Source: Polychytrium aggregatum
Lineage: Eukaryota > Chytridiomycota > Chytridiomycetes > Polychytriales
Reading direction: 5' to 3'
NCBI RefSeq assembly: GCF_025602895.1
Contig: NW_026516488.1
Coordinates: forward strand, 1 to 31,858
Length of the DNA: 31,858 nucleotides
Below are positions 22,601 to 31,858 of the stretch, piece after piece; positions within the stretch are counted from its first letter, which is position 1; each line of letters begins with the position of its first letter. Made by a program: the position numbers and the translations under genes. A model generated the notes under the pieces. The model was not told the origin of the DNA. It made no database searches and worked only from the letters and a program-made list of their open reading frames with translations.

Positions 22601-23651
22601 CAAGACTTGCATCTTTGTCGTCGTCGATAGCCTGACCAAGATGGCCCACTTCCTTCCCTGTCGGTCCCTCCCAAGTGCCGAGGAAACAGCGTCGCTGTTC
22701 CTCGACAACATCTTCCGCCTCCACGGTCTCCCGGACAACATCGTCTCGGACCGAGGAAGCCAGTTCACCTCGCGGTTCTGGCAGGCCCTGTGCTCGGAAC
22801 TCGGCATCAAGACCAGTCTGTCCACGGCGTTCCATCCCCAAACCGATGGACAGACTGAGCGGGTCAACCAAGTCATCAACCAGCATCTCCGCTGCTACAC
22901 CTCGTACCAGCAGGATGACTGGGCGATGCTGCTCCCGCTCGCCGAGTTCTCATACAACAACCTCGAGCACACCTCGACCAAGGCCTCCCCGTTCCTGGCG
23001 ACTTACGGCTTCAACCCTCGATTCGAGTCTCCGGTCCTTCCTTCCAGTCTCGATGTCCCCTCCGCGACCGACCGAGTCGAACACCTTCAGCACAACTTGG
23101 CGTTGCTGAAGGAGAACCTCGAGAAGGCCAAGGCGGACTACAAGCGCTTTGCGGATGCCCACAAGTCCGACGCTCCCAAGTTCGCTCCTGGCGATCAAGT
23201 CTGGGTCCTAACACGCAACATCAAGACCACCCGTCCAAGCAAGAAGTTGGACTACCAGCGCATCGGACCCTACAAGATCGTCGAAGCCATCGGTTCCCTC
23301 GCCTTCCGCCTCGACCTTCCCAAGGATCTCAAGATCCATCCGGTGTTCCATGTCTCCCTCCTCGAGCCCCACAAGTCGAACACCCTCCCCGGCCGCATCC
23401 AAGACCCTCCTCCGCCAGTCCGCGTCGACGACCACTTGGAGTATGAAGTTCAGGAGATCCTCGACTCCAAGCTGGTCCGCGGTAAGTTGAGCTATTTCGT
23501 TGATTGGAAGGGCTACTCGACTGATCATCGCAGCTGGGAGCCCGCCAACTACGTTAACGCTCCCGACAAGATAGCCGACTTCCACCGCCGGTACCCCGAC
23601 AAGCCTGGACTTATTGTTCGTAGGAGTGGCCGTAGTTTGGGGAGGGGATGA
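19590..23651 (+). CDS. pol: Pol polyprotein: protease, RT, RNase H, integrase, chromodomain (made as Gag-Pol by -1 frameshift)
   Basis: Taken from the shift site, giving 1353 aa of Pol and a Gag-Pol of about 1675 aa; the first ATG in frame is at 19692 (1319 aa, the numbering used here). Protease: DSGA at 93-96 and ILGYPWL at 166-172. Reverse transcriptase: about 383-600, with D470 in TKLDLRGAYN, MPFGLTNAP at 502-510 and catalytic D534/D535 in YLDD. RNase H: D681, E723, D750 and D793. Integrase: zinc finger H890, H897, C927, C930; core D960, D1020, E1056, with exactly 35 residues between the last two; GPY motif at 1192-1194. Chromodomain: about 1249-1305, with cage aromatics Y1251, W1272 and Y1275. 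Every catalytic residue checked is present and no frame break is seen. The reading frame ends on the base before the 3' LTR. A Pro/Ser-rich stretch at about 190-340, between protease and RT, matches nothing I recognise. Confidence 0.96.
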   Translation, partial: RPGPDLSGGLDLEPSPLPPEASVDGKEHEVSVERMAMCGMINVVGGGSHSVNTASSKGTSGSQMSLTELPISTPPANLVICSNHAADTDLCSEPSSCVSSISSSSPVFSASLVLPSGRSLSCQLLVDSGASGNFIDESFVDRFSVPLVSKSTPLPVQGVDGQPLSSGPITFETEPLKIVLGDYTQHLSFDVIKSPHQPVILGYPWLQSIEPRLHWARGLLCLPRPASHILKVVDASSLPSVSSVSPSPLPLVGDTPNVFPRASTDTTVVLASSPRTVCTREDDQNKVIAQRYSDCVPSEVPCSCAARPGPSGLVSVRPGLPGPVAPSPAPVRVQAIRYKSLEQSVLDTQSSPDPLTVFQVLVLPATDPDPTPLSTSIPEEYKSFGSVFSKQEADSLPPHRTYDCPIDLEPGKTPKFGPLYSLSEPELKALREYLDDNLVKGFIRPSSSPAGSPILFVKKKDGSLRLCVDYRALNTITVKNRYPLPLINEMLDRVRDAKVFTKLDLRGAYNLLRIRAGDEWKTAFRTRYGQFEYLVMPFGLTNAPATFQHFINDVLREELDNFAIAYLDDILIYSADPTQHANHVKQVLAKLQAAKLYCKLEKCEFSKDKVSFLGYVISPKGIEMERAKLSAIVDWPVPRNVSDLRSFIGFSNFYRRFIDGYAKIAGPLTLLFKKSQVFRWSPDAHKAFQSLKEAFVSEPVLAHPDPSKPFVVESDASDFAIGCVLSQRGSDGHLHPCSFHSRTLMDAERNYSIYEKELLAIKEAFEVWRHYLEGAQHPVQVLTDHKNLEYLASARILNQRHARWSQFLSRFDLRIQYLPGPKNGKADALSRRPDYVPPSAPVSKEPPPLLPPSAFACAVRRSSDASSTRPVDLLKLIAEEQPKDPSLDQLRNDPKYVLKDDLLTFMDKIVVPESCRVPVLKSCHDPVAVGHPGIRRTRALISRQFWWPSIRKDVQAYVSTCDTCARSKVPRHKPFGYLQPLPTASRPWSLVTMDFITDLPESNGKTCIFVVVDSLTKMAHFLPCRSLPSAEETASLFLDNIFRLHGLPDNIVSDRGSQFTSRFWQALCSELGIKTSLSTAFHPQTDGQTERVNQVINQHLRCYTSYQQDDWAMLLPLAEFSYNNLEHTSTKASPFLATYGFNPRFESPVLPSSLDVPSATDRVEHLQHNLALLKENLEKAKADYKRFADAHKSDAPKFAPGDQVWVLTRNIKTTRPSKKLDYQRIGPYKIVEAIGSLAFRLDLPKDLKIHPVFHVSLLEPHKSNTLPGRIQDPPPPVRVDDHLEYEVQEILDSKLVRGKLSYFVDWKGYSTDHRSWEPANYVNAPDKIADFHRRYPDKPGLIVRRSGRSLGRG
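19591..19646 (+). promoter_or_regulatory. Frameshift-stimulating hairpin, possible H-type pseudoknot
   Basis: An 8 nt spacer (19591-19598) follows the heptamer. CCAGATCTAAG (19599-19609) and CTTAGATCTGG (19616-19626) then form a perfect 11 bp stem with the six-base loop TGGAGG. GGC at 19596-19598 could add three pairs with GCC at 19628-19630 across a bulged A. The whole loop is complementary to CCTCCA at 19641-19646, which would make a pseudoknot with a 14 nt crossing loop. With no base left between the stems, one loop pair may have to stay open. The gag stop codon is within the 5' arm of the stem. The hairpin is certain from base pairing; the pseudoknot is likely but unproven. Confidence 0.85.
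23433..23606 (+). other. Chromodomain-coding segment at the integrase C-terminus
   Basis: Codons for Pol residues about 1248-1305 encode a chromodomain: Y-x-V-x-x-I-L-D near 1251, VDWKGY at 1270-1275 and WEP at 1282-1284. All three positions that form the methyl-lysine cage in HP1-type chromodomains are aromatic (Y, W, Y). In chromoviruses this module is thought to steer integration to histone H3K9-methylated chromatin. Confidence 0.88.
23639..23651 (+). other. Polypurine tract for plus-strand priming
   Basis: GGGGAGGGGATGA lies immediately before the 3' LTR; the first ten bases are all purine. It overlaps the last codons and stop of pol, so the same bases serve as coding sequence and as replication primer. 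Confidence 0.85.
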
Positions 23652-24036
23652 TGTGATGATCATGCACGTTGGGAACACGTGTGGACTGCTGCGCGTGATG
23701 CACCGTGAGTCATGTTTGTTTGTCTTGGCGTGTATTCCCTGATTGGCTGGCGCCGATGACTCTTACTTCGCCTCCGACTGCGCTGTGCTTCGCCCCTCTC
23801 GCTGGATGCTCCGCCTCCCTCGCACCCCCTTCTCGTCCCTCGTTTGTCGCTCCACCCTTCTCGCCCACTTTCGCCCTTCGGTTTCCCTCTTGGCTATAAA
23901 GCCCCTCCTTTCTTGCACCCATTTTGTATCTTCAGTTCGAACAACACTTGTTGTTATCTGATAAGTCGTAATATAGCTTATCGTTGTTCGCCAAGCACCT
24001 GGTCGTCCAGTGTCGTTGCTTGTCGTGGTCCTCACA
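23652..24036 (+). repeat. 3' LTR (385 bp)
   Basis: Second copy of the LTR, 5531 bp downstream of the first, with no differences seen. Its first base directly follows the pol stop codon. It would supply the transcript's 3' end. Its own TATA box (23895-23900) could also drive transcription into the satellite to the right. Confidence 0.97.
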
Positions 24037-24041
24037 ATACT
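24037..24041. repeat. Target site duplication ATACT, right copy
   Basis: Second copy of the 5 bp duplication, followed by ACAGGCGATG, which is the normal continuation of the satellite unit. Confidence 0.97.
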
Positions 24042-27000
24042 ACAGGCGATGTGTAGGATGACGGTAGTACTCAGAAGAGTCGAAGAATCGCTAAGATAGA
24101 ATAGGCGCTGTGATCTCGCTGTGACCTCGGATTCTATATCACCCAGCCAGTTCTATCGGGCCCACTCTATAGTGGATCTGTGATCTGTGAAGTCCTTTGG
24201 ACCTGGAGACCAGGGTTTGGCTCTAGAATTTTAAAATTTTAAAAAAAAACCCTCTGGCCATAGGCTGGAATCACGGGAGGATCACGGGCGAATGGCTGGG
24301 GTCTATCGGCACTGTGACCTCCCTGTGACCTCGGTTTCTATATGATCCAGGCAGTTCTATCTGGCTCACTCTACAGTGGGTCTGTGATCTGTGAAGTCCT
24401 TTGGACCTGGAGGACCAGGGTTTGGCTCTAGAATTTTAAAATTTTAAAAAACCCTCTGGCCATAGGCTGGAATCACGGGTGGATCACGGGCGGTGGATCA
24501 CGGGTGGATCATAGCCGGATGCCTGGCTGGATTTTGAAATTTTAAAATTGAAGAGGCCTGGGCGGTCCAAAAGATGGGCCGAGATCACAGATTCCATAAT
24601 GAGATCACAGCAGTTTGATCTTCAATGGGGATCTGTATGCTGAGGCGCGCTTCCTCTGTGTCCAAGTCCAAGTCATGGTAGCAGACGACGCTGTTTTATG
24701 TAGGCTGTGACCTCCCTGTGACCTCCCTGTGACCTCGGTGCCTATATGTTTGGGTACTTTTTACAATGCGTGGTGGGCACAACCAATGGGCACGTACTGG
24801 CCACGTACTGGCCACGTACGGGTCACCCAATGTGCGCGGCATCCACGATCACGCTCGTGTTTGAAGCCAGTGGAGTCTACTATAGAGGCTTTGGGCGGGT
24901 ATAGGGCAAGCTGCTGCAGTCTCTCCTATGGTATCCTCTATCTCCGTATATGTTCTACTACTATTACTACTACTACTATTACTACTACTACTACCATACT
25001 ACTACTATACTACTACTATACTCTTTTATTATATTGTATGATCTATTAGAATAGAATAGAAGAGAATAGAAGAGAATAGAATAGTATAGAAGAGAAGAGA
25101 ATGGTATAGTATAGAATGGTATAGTACAGAAACAGCTACAATTGAATAGGATTGAATATATCATGGCTTGCTCACAGGCCAGGCCAGAGACCACGGGCTT
25201 TAGGCCTTGGTACTTAGGCTTTAGGCTCTAGGCTTTAGGCTCCGGTTCTTAGGCTCAGTGTCAAGCTGCAGCCTGTAATGGGTGTCTGGTCAGGGTTTGG
25301 TCTGGGCCGTGATAAGGCTATAGACATCAGCTCTTGCAGTGTTCTCTCTATATACTGCCCCAACACCAGCCCCAGTCCAGGCCTGAACGCGCGGTACAAG
25401 AGCGCAGGTCTGGGAACAGCCTAAACCCTGAGCCCTAAAGCCTAGCCTTAACCCAGGCCTGAGCTCCAGTATAGACTCGAGCCTTGGGTTCAGGCTAAAA
25501 CCTGACCTGTGGCAGTACCAGTGGCAGTTCAGAAGCATGGGTAGCTGGGGAAGTACTCTGGGTACTTCGGGGGATACTTTGAGTACTCTGGGTACTCTGG
25601 GAACTGTGGGAACTCCAGCAACAGGCGAGTGATGGGAATACGCGCTAGAAGCGTGGGAACAGTGATACGTGTGCTACGTGTGCTACGTGTGCTACGTGTG
25701 TGACGGGGGGATACTACAGGCGATGTGTAGGATGACGGTAGTACTCAGAAGAGTCGAAGAATCGCTAAGATAGAATAGGCGCTGTGATCTCGCTGTGACC
25801 TCGGATTCTATATCACCCAGCCAGTTCTATCGGGCCCACTCTATAGTGGATCTGTGATCTGTGAAGTCCTTTGGACCTGGAGACCAGGGTTTGGCTCTAG
25901 AATTTTAAAATTTTAAAAAAAAACCCTCTGGCCATAGGCTGGAATCACGGGAGGATCACGGGCGAATGGCTGGGGTCTATCGGCACTGTGACCTCCCTGT
26001 GACCTCGGTTTCTATATGATCCAGGCAGTTCTATCTGGCTCACTCTACAGTGGGTCTGTGATCTGTGAAGTCCTTTGGACCTGGAGGACCAGGGTTTGGC
26101 TCTAGAATTTTAAAATTTTAAAAAACCCTCTGGCCATAGGCTGGAATCACGGGTGGATCACGGGCGGTGGATCACGGGTGGATCATAGCCGGATGCCTGG
26201 CTGGATTTTGAAATTTTAAAATTGAAGAGGCCTGGGCGGTCCAAAAGATGGGCCGAGATCACAGATTCCATAATGAGATCACAGCAGTTTGATCTTCAAT
26301 GGGGATCTGTATGCTGAGGCGCGCTTCCTCTGTGTCCAAGTCCAAGTCATGGTAGCAGACGACGCTGTTTTATGTAGGCTGTGACCTCCCTGTGACCTCC
26401 CTGTGACCTCGGTGCCTATATGTTTGGGTACTTTTTACAATGCGTGGTGGGCACAACCAATGGGCACGTACTGGCCACGTACTGGCCACGTACGGGTCAC
26501 CCAATGTGCGCGGCATCCACGATCACGCTCGTGTTTGAAGCCAGTGGAGTCTACTATAGAGGCTTTGGGCGGGTATAGGGCAAGCTGCTGCAGTCTCTCC
26601 TATGGTATCCTCTATCTCCGTATATGTTCTACTACTATTACTACTACTACTATTACTACTACTACTACCATACTACTACTATACTACTACTATACTCTTT
26701 TATTATATTGTATGATCTATTAGAATAGAATAGAAGAGAATAGAAGAGAATAGAATAGTATAGAAGAGAAGAGAATGGTATAGTATAGAATGGTATAGTA
26801 CAGAAACAGCTACAATTGAATAGGATTGAATATATCATGGCTTGCTCACAGGCCAGGCCAGAGACCACGGGCTTTAGGCCTTGGTACTTAGGCTTTAGGC
26901 TCTAGGCTTTAGGCTCCGGTTCTTAGGCTCAGTGTCAAGCTGCAGCCTGTAATGGGTGTCTGGTCAGGGTTTGGTCTGGGCCGTGATAAGGCTATAGACA

Positions 27001-30000
27001 TCAGCTCTTGCAGTGTTCTCTCTATATACTGCCCCAACACCAGCCCCAGTCCAGGCCTGAACGCGCGGTACAAGAGCGCAGGTCTGGGAACAGCCTAAAC
27101 CCTGAGCCCTAAAGCCTAGCCTTAACCCAGGCCTGAGCTCCAGTATAGACTCGAGCCTTGGGTTCAGGCTAAAACCTGACCTGTGGCAGTACCAGTGGCA
27201 GTTCAGAAGCATGGGTAGCTGGGGAAGTACTCTGGGTACTTCGGGGGATACTTTGAGTACTCTGGGTACTCTGGGAACTGTGGGAACTCCAGCAACAGGC
27301 GAGTGATGGGAATACGCGCTAGAAGCGTGGGAACAGTGATACGTGTGCTACGTGTGCTACGTGTGCTACGTGTGTGACGGGGGGATACTACAGGCGATGT
27401 GTAGGATGACGGTAGTACTCAGAAGAGTCGAAGAATCGCTAAGATAGAATAGGCGCTGTGATCTCGCTGTGACCTCGGATTCTATATCACCCAGCCAGTT
27501 CTATCGGGCCCACTCTATAGTGGATCTGTGATCTGTGAAGTCCTTTGGACCTGGAGACCAGGGTTTGGCTCTAGAATTTTAAAATTTTAAAAAAAAACCC
27601 TCTGGCCATAGGCTGGAATCACGGGAGGATCACGGGCGAATGGCTGGGGTCTATCGGCACTGTGACCTCCCTGTGACCTCGGTTTCTATATGATCCAGGC
27701 AGTTCTATCTGGCTCACTCTACAGTGGGTCTGTGATCTGTGAAGTCCTTTGGACCTGGAGGACCAGGGTTTGGCTCTAGAATTTTAAAATTTTAAAAAAC
27801 CCTCTGGCCATAGGCTGGAATCACGGGTGGATCACGGGCGGTGGATCACGGGTGGATCATAGCCGGATGCCTGGCTGGATTTTGAAATTTTAAAATTGAA
27901 GAGGCCTGGGCGGTCCAAAAGATGGGCCGAGATCACAGATTCCATAATGAGATCACAGCAGTTTGATCTTCAATGGGGATCTGTATGCTGAGGCGCGCTT
28001 CCTCTGTGTCCAAGTCCAAGTCATGGTAGCAGACGACGCTGTTTTATGTAGGCTGTGACCTCCCTGTGACCTCCCTGTGACCTCGGTGCCTATATGTTTG
28101 GGTACTTTTTACAATGCGTGGTGGGCACAACCAATGGGCACGTACTGGCCACGTACTGGCCACGTACGGGTCACCCAATGTGCGCGGCATCCACGATCAC
28201 GCTCGTGTTTGAAGCCAGTGGAGTCTACTATAGAGGCTTTGGGCGGGTATAGGGCAAGCTGCTGCAGTCTCTCCTATGGTATCCTCTATCTCCGTATATG
28301 TTCTACTACTATTACTACTACTACTATTACTACTACTACTACCATACTACTACTATACTACTACTATACTCTTTTATTATATTGTATGATCTATTAGAAT
28401 AGAATAGAAGAGAATAGAAGAGAATAGAATAGTATAGAAGAGAAGAGAATGGTATAGTATAGAATGGTATAGTACAGAAACAGCTACAATTGAATAGGAT
28501 TGAATATATCATGGCTTGCTCACAGGCCAGGCCAGAGACCACGGGCTTTAGGCCTTGGTACTTAGGCTTTAGGCTCTAGGCTTTAGGCTCCGGTTCTTAG
28601 GCTCAGTGTCAAGCTGCAGCCTGTAATGGGTGTCTGGTCAGGGTTTGGTCTGGGCCGTGATAAGGCTATAGACATCAGCTCTTGCAGTGTTCTCTCTATA
28701 TACTGCCCCAACACCAGCCCCAGTCCAGGCCTGAACGCGCGGTACAAGAGCGCAGGTCTGGGAACAGCCTAAACCCTGAGCCCTAAAGCCTAGCCTTAAC
28801 CCAGGCCTGAGCTCCAGTATAGACTCGAGCCTTGGGTTCAGGCTAAAACCTGACCTGTGGCAGTACCAGTGGCAGTTCAGAAGCATGGGTAGCTGGGGAA
28901 GTACTCTGGGTACTTCGGGGGATACTTTGAGTACTCTGGGTACTCTGGGAACTGTGGGAACTCCAGCAACAGGCGAGTGATGGGAATACGCGCTAGAAGC
29001 GTGGGAACAGTGATACGTGTGCTACGTGTGCTACGTGTGCTACGTGTGTGACGGGGGGATACTACAGGCGATGTGTAGGATGACGGTAGTACTCAGAAGA
29101 GTCGAAGAATCGCTAAGATAGAATAGGCGCTGTGATCTCGCTGTGACCTCGGATTCTATATCACCCAGCCAGTTCTATCGGGCCCACTCTATAGTGGATC
29201 TGTGATCTGTGAAGTCCTTTGGACCTGGAGACCAGGGTTTGGCTCTAGAATTTTAAAATTTTAAAAAAAAACCCTCTGGCCATAGGCTGGAATCACGGGA
29301 GGATCACGGGCGAATGGCTGGGGTCTATCGGCACTGTGACCTCCCTGTGACCTCGGTTTCTATATGATCCAGGCAGTTCTATCTGGCTCACTCTACAGTG
29401 GGTCTGTGATCTGTGAAGTCCTTTGGACCTGGAGGACCAGGGTTTGGCTCTAGAATTTTAAAATTTTAAAAAACCCTCTGGCCATAGGCTGGAATCACGG
29501 GTGGATCACGGGCGGTGGATCACGGGTGGATCATAGCCGGATGCCTGGCTGGATTTTGAAATTTTAAAATTGAAGAGGCCTGGGCGGTCCAAAAGATGGG
29601 CCGAGATCACAGATTCCATAATGAGATCACAGCAGTTTGATCTTCAATGGGGATCTGTATGCTGAGGCGCGCTTCCTCTGTGTCCAAGTCCAAGTCATGG
29701 TAGCAGACGACGCTGTTTTATGTAGGCTGTGACCTCCCTGTGACCTCCCTGTGACCTCGGTGCCTATATGTTTGGGTACTTTTTACAATGCGTGGTGGGC
29801 ACAACCAATGGGCACGTACTGGCCACGTACTGGCCACGTACGGGTCACCCAATGTGCGCGGCATCCACGATCACGCTCGTGTTTGAAGCCAGTGGAGTCT
29901 ACTATAGAGGCTTTGGGCGGGTATAGGGCAAGCTGCTGCAGTCTCTCCTATGGTATCCTCTATCTCCGTATATGTTCTACTACTATTACTACTACTACTA

Positions 30001-31858
30001 TTACTACTACTACTACCATACTACTACTATACTACTACTATACTCTTTTATTATATTGTATGATCTATTAGAATAGAATAGAAGAGAATAGAAGAGAATA
30101 GAATAGTATAGAAGAGAAGAGAATGGTATAGTATAGAATGGTATAGTACAGAAACAGCTACAATTGAATAGGATTGAATATATCATGGCTTGCTCACAGG
30201 CCAGGCCAGAGACCACGGGCTTTAGGCCTTGGTACTTAGGCTTTAGGCTCTAGGCTTTAGGCTCCGGTTCTTAGGCTCAGTGTCAAGCTGCAGCCTGTAA
30301 TGGGTGTCTGGTCAGGGTTTGGTCTGGGCCGTGATAAGGCTATAGACATCAGCTCTTGCAGTGTTCTCTCTATATACTGCCCCAACACCAGCCCCAGTCC
30401 AGGCCTGAACGCGCGGTACAAGAGCGCAGGTCTGGGAACAGCCTAAACCCTGAGCCCTAAAGCCTAGCCTTAACCCAGGCCTGAGCTCCAGTATAGACTC
30501 GAGCCTTGGGTTCAGGCTAAAACCTGACCTGTGGCAGTACCAGTGGCAGTTCAGAAGCATGGGTAGCTGGGGAAGTACTCTGGGTACTTCGGGGGATACT
30601 TTGAGTACTCTGGGTACTCTGGGAACTGTGGGAACTCCAGCAACAGGCGAGTGATGGGAATACGCGCTAGAAGCGTGGGAACAGTGATACGTGTGCTACG
30701 TGTGCTACGTGTGCTACGTGTGTGACGGGGGGATACTACAGGCGATGTGTAGGATGACGGTAGTACTCAGAAGAGTCGAAGAATCGCTAAGATAGAATAG
30801 GCGCTGTGATCTCGCTGTGACCTCGGATTCTATATCACCCAGCCAGTTCTATCGGGCCCACTCTATAGTGGATCTGTGATCTGTGAAGTCCTTTGGACCT
30901 GGAGACCAGGGTTTGGCTCTAGAATTTTAAAATTTTAAAAAAAAACCCTCTGGCCATAGGCTGGAATCACGGGAGGATCACGGGCGAATGGCTGGGGTCT
31001 ATCGGCACTGTGACCTCCCTGTGACCTCGGTTTCTATATGATCCAGGCAGTTCTATCTGGCTCACTCTACAGTGGGTCTGTGATCTGTGAAGTCCTTTGG
31101 ACCTGGAGGACCAGGGTTTGGCTCTAGAATTTTAAAATTTTAAAAAACCCTCTGGCCATAGGCTGGAATCACGGGTGGATCACGGGCGGTGGATCACGGG
31201 TGGATCATAGCCGGATGCCTGGCTGGATTTTGAAATTTTAAAATTGAAGAGGCCTGGGCGGTCCAAAAGATGGGCCGAGATCACAGATTCCATAATGAGA
31301 TCACAGCAGTTTGATCTTCAATGGGGATCTGTATGCTGAGGCGCGCTTCCTCTGTGTCCAAGTCCAAGTCATGGTAGCAGACGACGCTGTTTTATGTAGG
31401 CTGTGACCTCCCTGTGACCTCCCTGTGACCTCGGTGCCTATATGTTTGGGTACTTTTTACAATGCGTGGTGGGCACAACCAATGGGCACGTACTGGCCAC
31501 GTACTGGCCACGTACGGGTCACCCAATGTGCGCGGCATCCACGATCACGCTCGTGTTTGAAGCCAGTGGAGTCTACTATAGAGGCTTTGGGCGGGTATAG
31601 GGCAAGCTGCTGCAGTCTCTCCTATGGTATCCTCTATCTCCGTATATGTTCTACTACTATTACTACTACTACTATTACTACTACTACTACCATACTACTA
31701 CTATACTACTACTATACTCTTTTATTATATTGTATGATCTATTAGAATAGAATAGAAGAGAATAGAAGAGAATAGAATAGTATAGAAGAGAAGAGAATGG
31801 TATAGTATAGAATGGTATAGTACAGAAACAGCTACAATTGAATAGGATTGAATATATC
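24042..31858. repeat. 1674 bp satellite tandem array, right part (about 4.7 units)
   Basis: The same unit in the same orientation resumes after the transposon. The first 295 bp complete the split unit and full units start at 24337, 26011, 27685 and 29359. The last, from 31033, is cut by the window edge within the GAATA tract. By eye it matches the left array, including the 6 A and 9 A runs. It contains no gene that I can support. Confidence 0.97.

Larger units (their letters stand above)
18121..24036 (+). mobile_element. Complete Ty3/gypsy LTR retrotransposon (chromovirus, Tf1/sushi-like)
   Basis: The element is 5916 bp, bounded by 385 bp direct LTRs that start with TG and end with CA, and flanked by the 5 bp duplication ATACT. 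Removing the element plus one ATACT restores the satellite unit to exactly 1674 bp. The internal order is primer-binding site, gag, frameshift signal, then protease, reverse transcriptase, RNase H, integrase and chromodomain, then a polypurine tract. The RT-RNaseH-integrase order is typical of Ty3/gypsy, and the C-terminal chromodomain places it among the chromoviruses. Self-complementary priming and the GGGAAAC frameshift site point to the Tf1/sushi branch. No stop or frame break is seen in either ORF. The identical LTRs imply a recent insertion. Confidence 0.98.

Noticed and set aside
1..31858. 1674 bp as ten nucleosome repeats of about 167 bp
   Set aside because: The division is neat, but the internal modules are 204 bp apart and no 167 bp periodicity is visible in the sequence.

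Overview
The window is a eukaryotic satellite array with one complete LTR retrotransposon inserted in it. I see no host gene. A fungal genome, probably a basidiomycete, fits best. The element is a chromodomain-bearing Ty3/gypsy element (chromovirus) with signs of the Tf1/sushi self-priming group, its codons favour C or G in third position, and it has no introns. The genus cannot be read from the sequence, and the satellite is not one I recognise.

Layout: positions 1-18120 and 24042-31858 are one head-to-tail tandem repeat with a 1674 bp unit, about 15.5 copies in all. The array runs off both edges of the window. The units look identical by eye and period, apart from one extra A in an A-run near position 110. 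Each unit is a mosaic of short tandem repeats: 9-mers, 11-mers, a TAC microsatellite, GAATA-type repeats and TTTAGGCTC-like blocks facing their own complement. It also carries a diverged internal duplication of about 180 bp. Its small ORFs look non-coding.

Positions 18121-24036 are a 5916 bp retrotransposon flanked by the 5 bp target duplication ATACT. Its two 385 bp LTRs look identical base for base, both ORFs are open and every catalytic motif I checked is present. It therefore looks young and possibly active.

How the parts work together: a TATA box in the 5' LTR would start the RNA near 18403. The first 11 nt of that RNA are exactly complementary to the sequence 2 nt after the LTR, which is the arrangement used for Tf1-type self-primed reverse transcription. 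The first AUG in that RNA opens gag (327 aa, with a CCHC knuckle). At the end of gag, a textbook -1 frameshift signal (GGGAAAC, 8 nt spacer, perfect 11 bp hairpin, possible pseudoknot) sends some ribosomes into pol. Pol runs protease, reverse transcriptase, RNase H, integrase and chromodomain, and stops on the last base before the 3' LTR. The purine-rich primer for plus-strand synthesis overlaps the final pol codons. The chromodomain offers a plausible reason for insertion into satellite chromatin.
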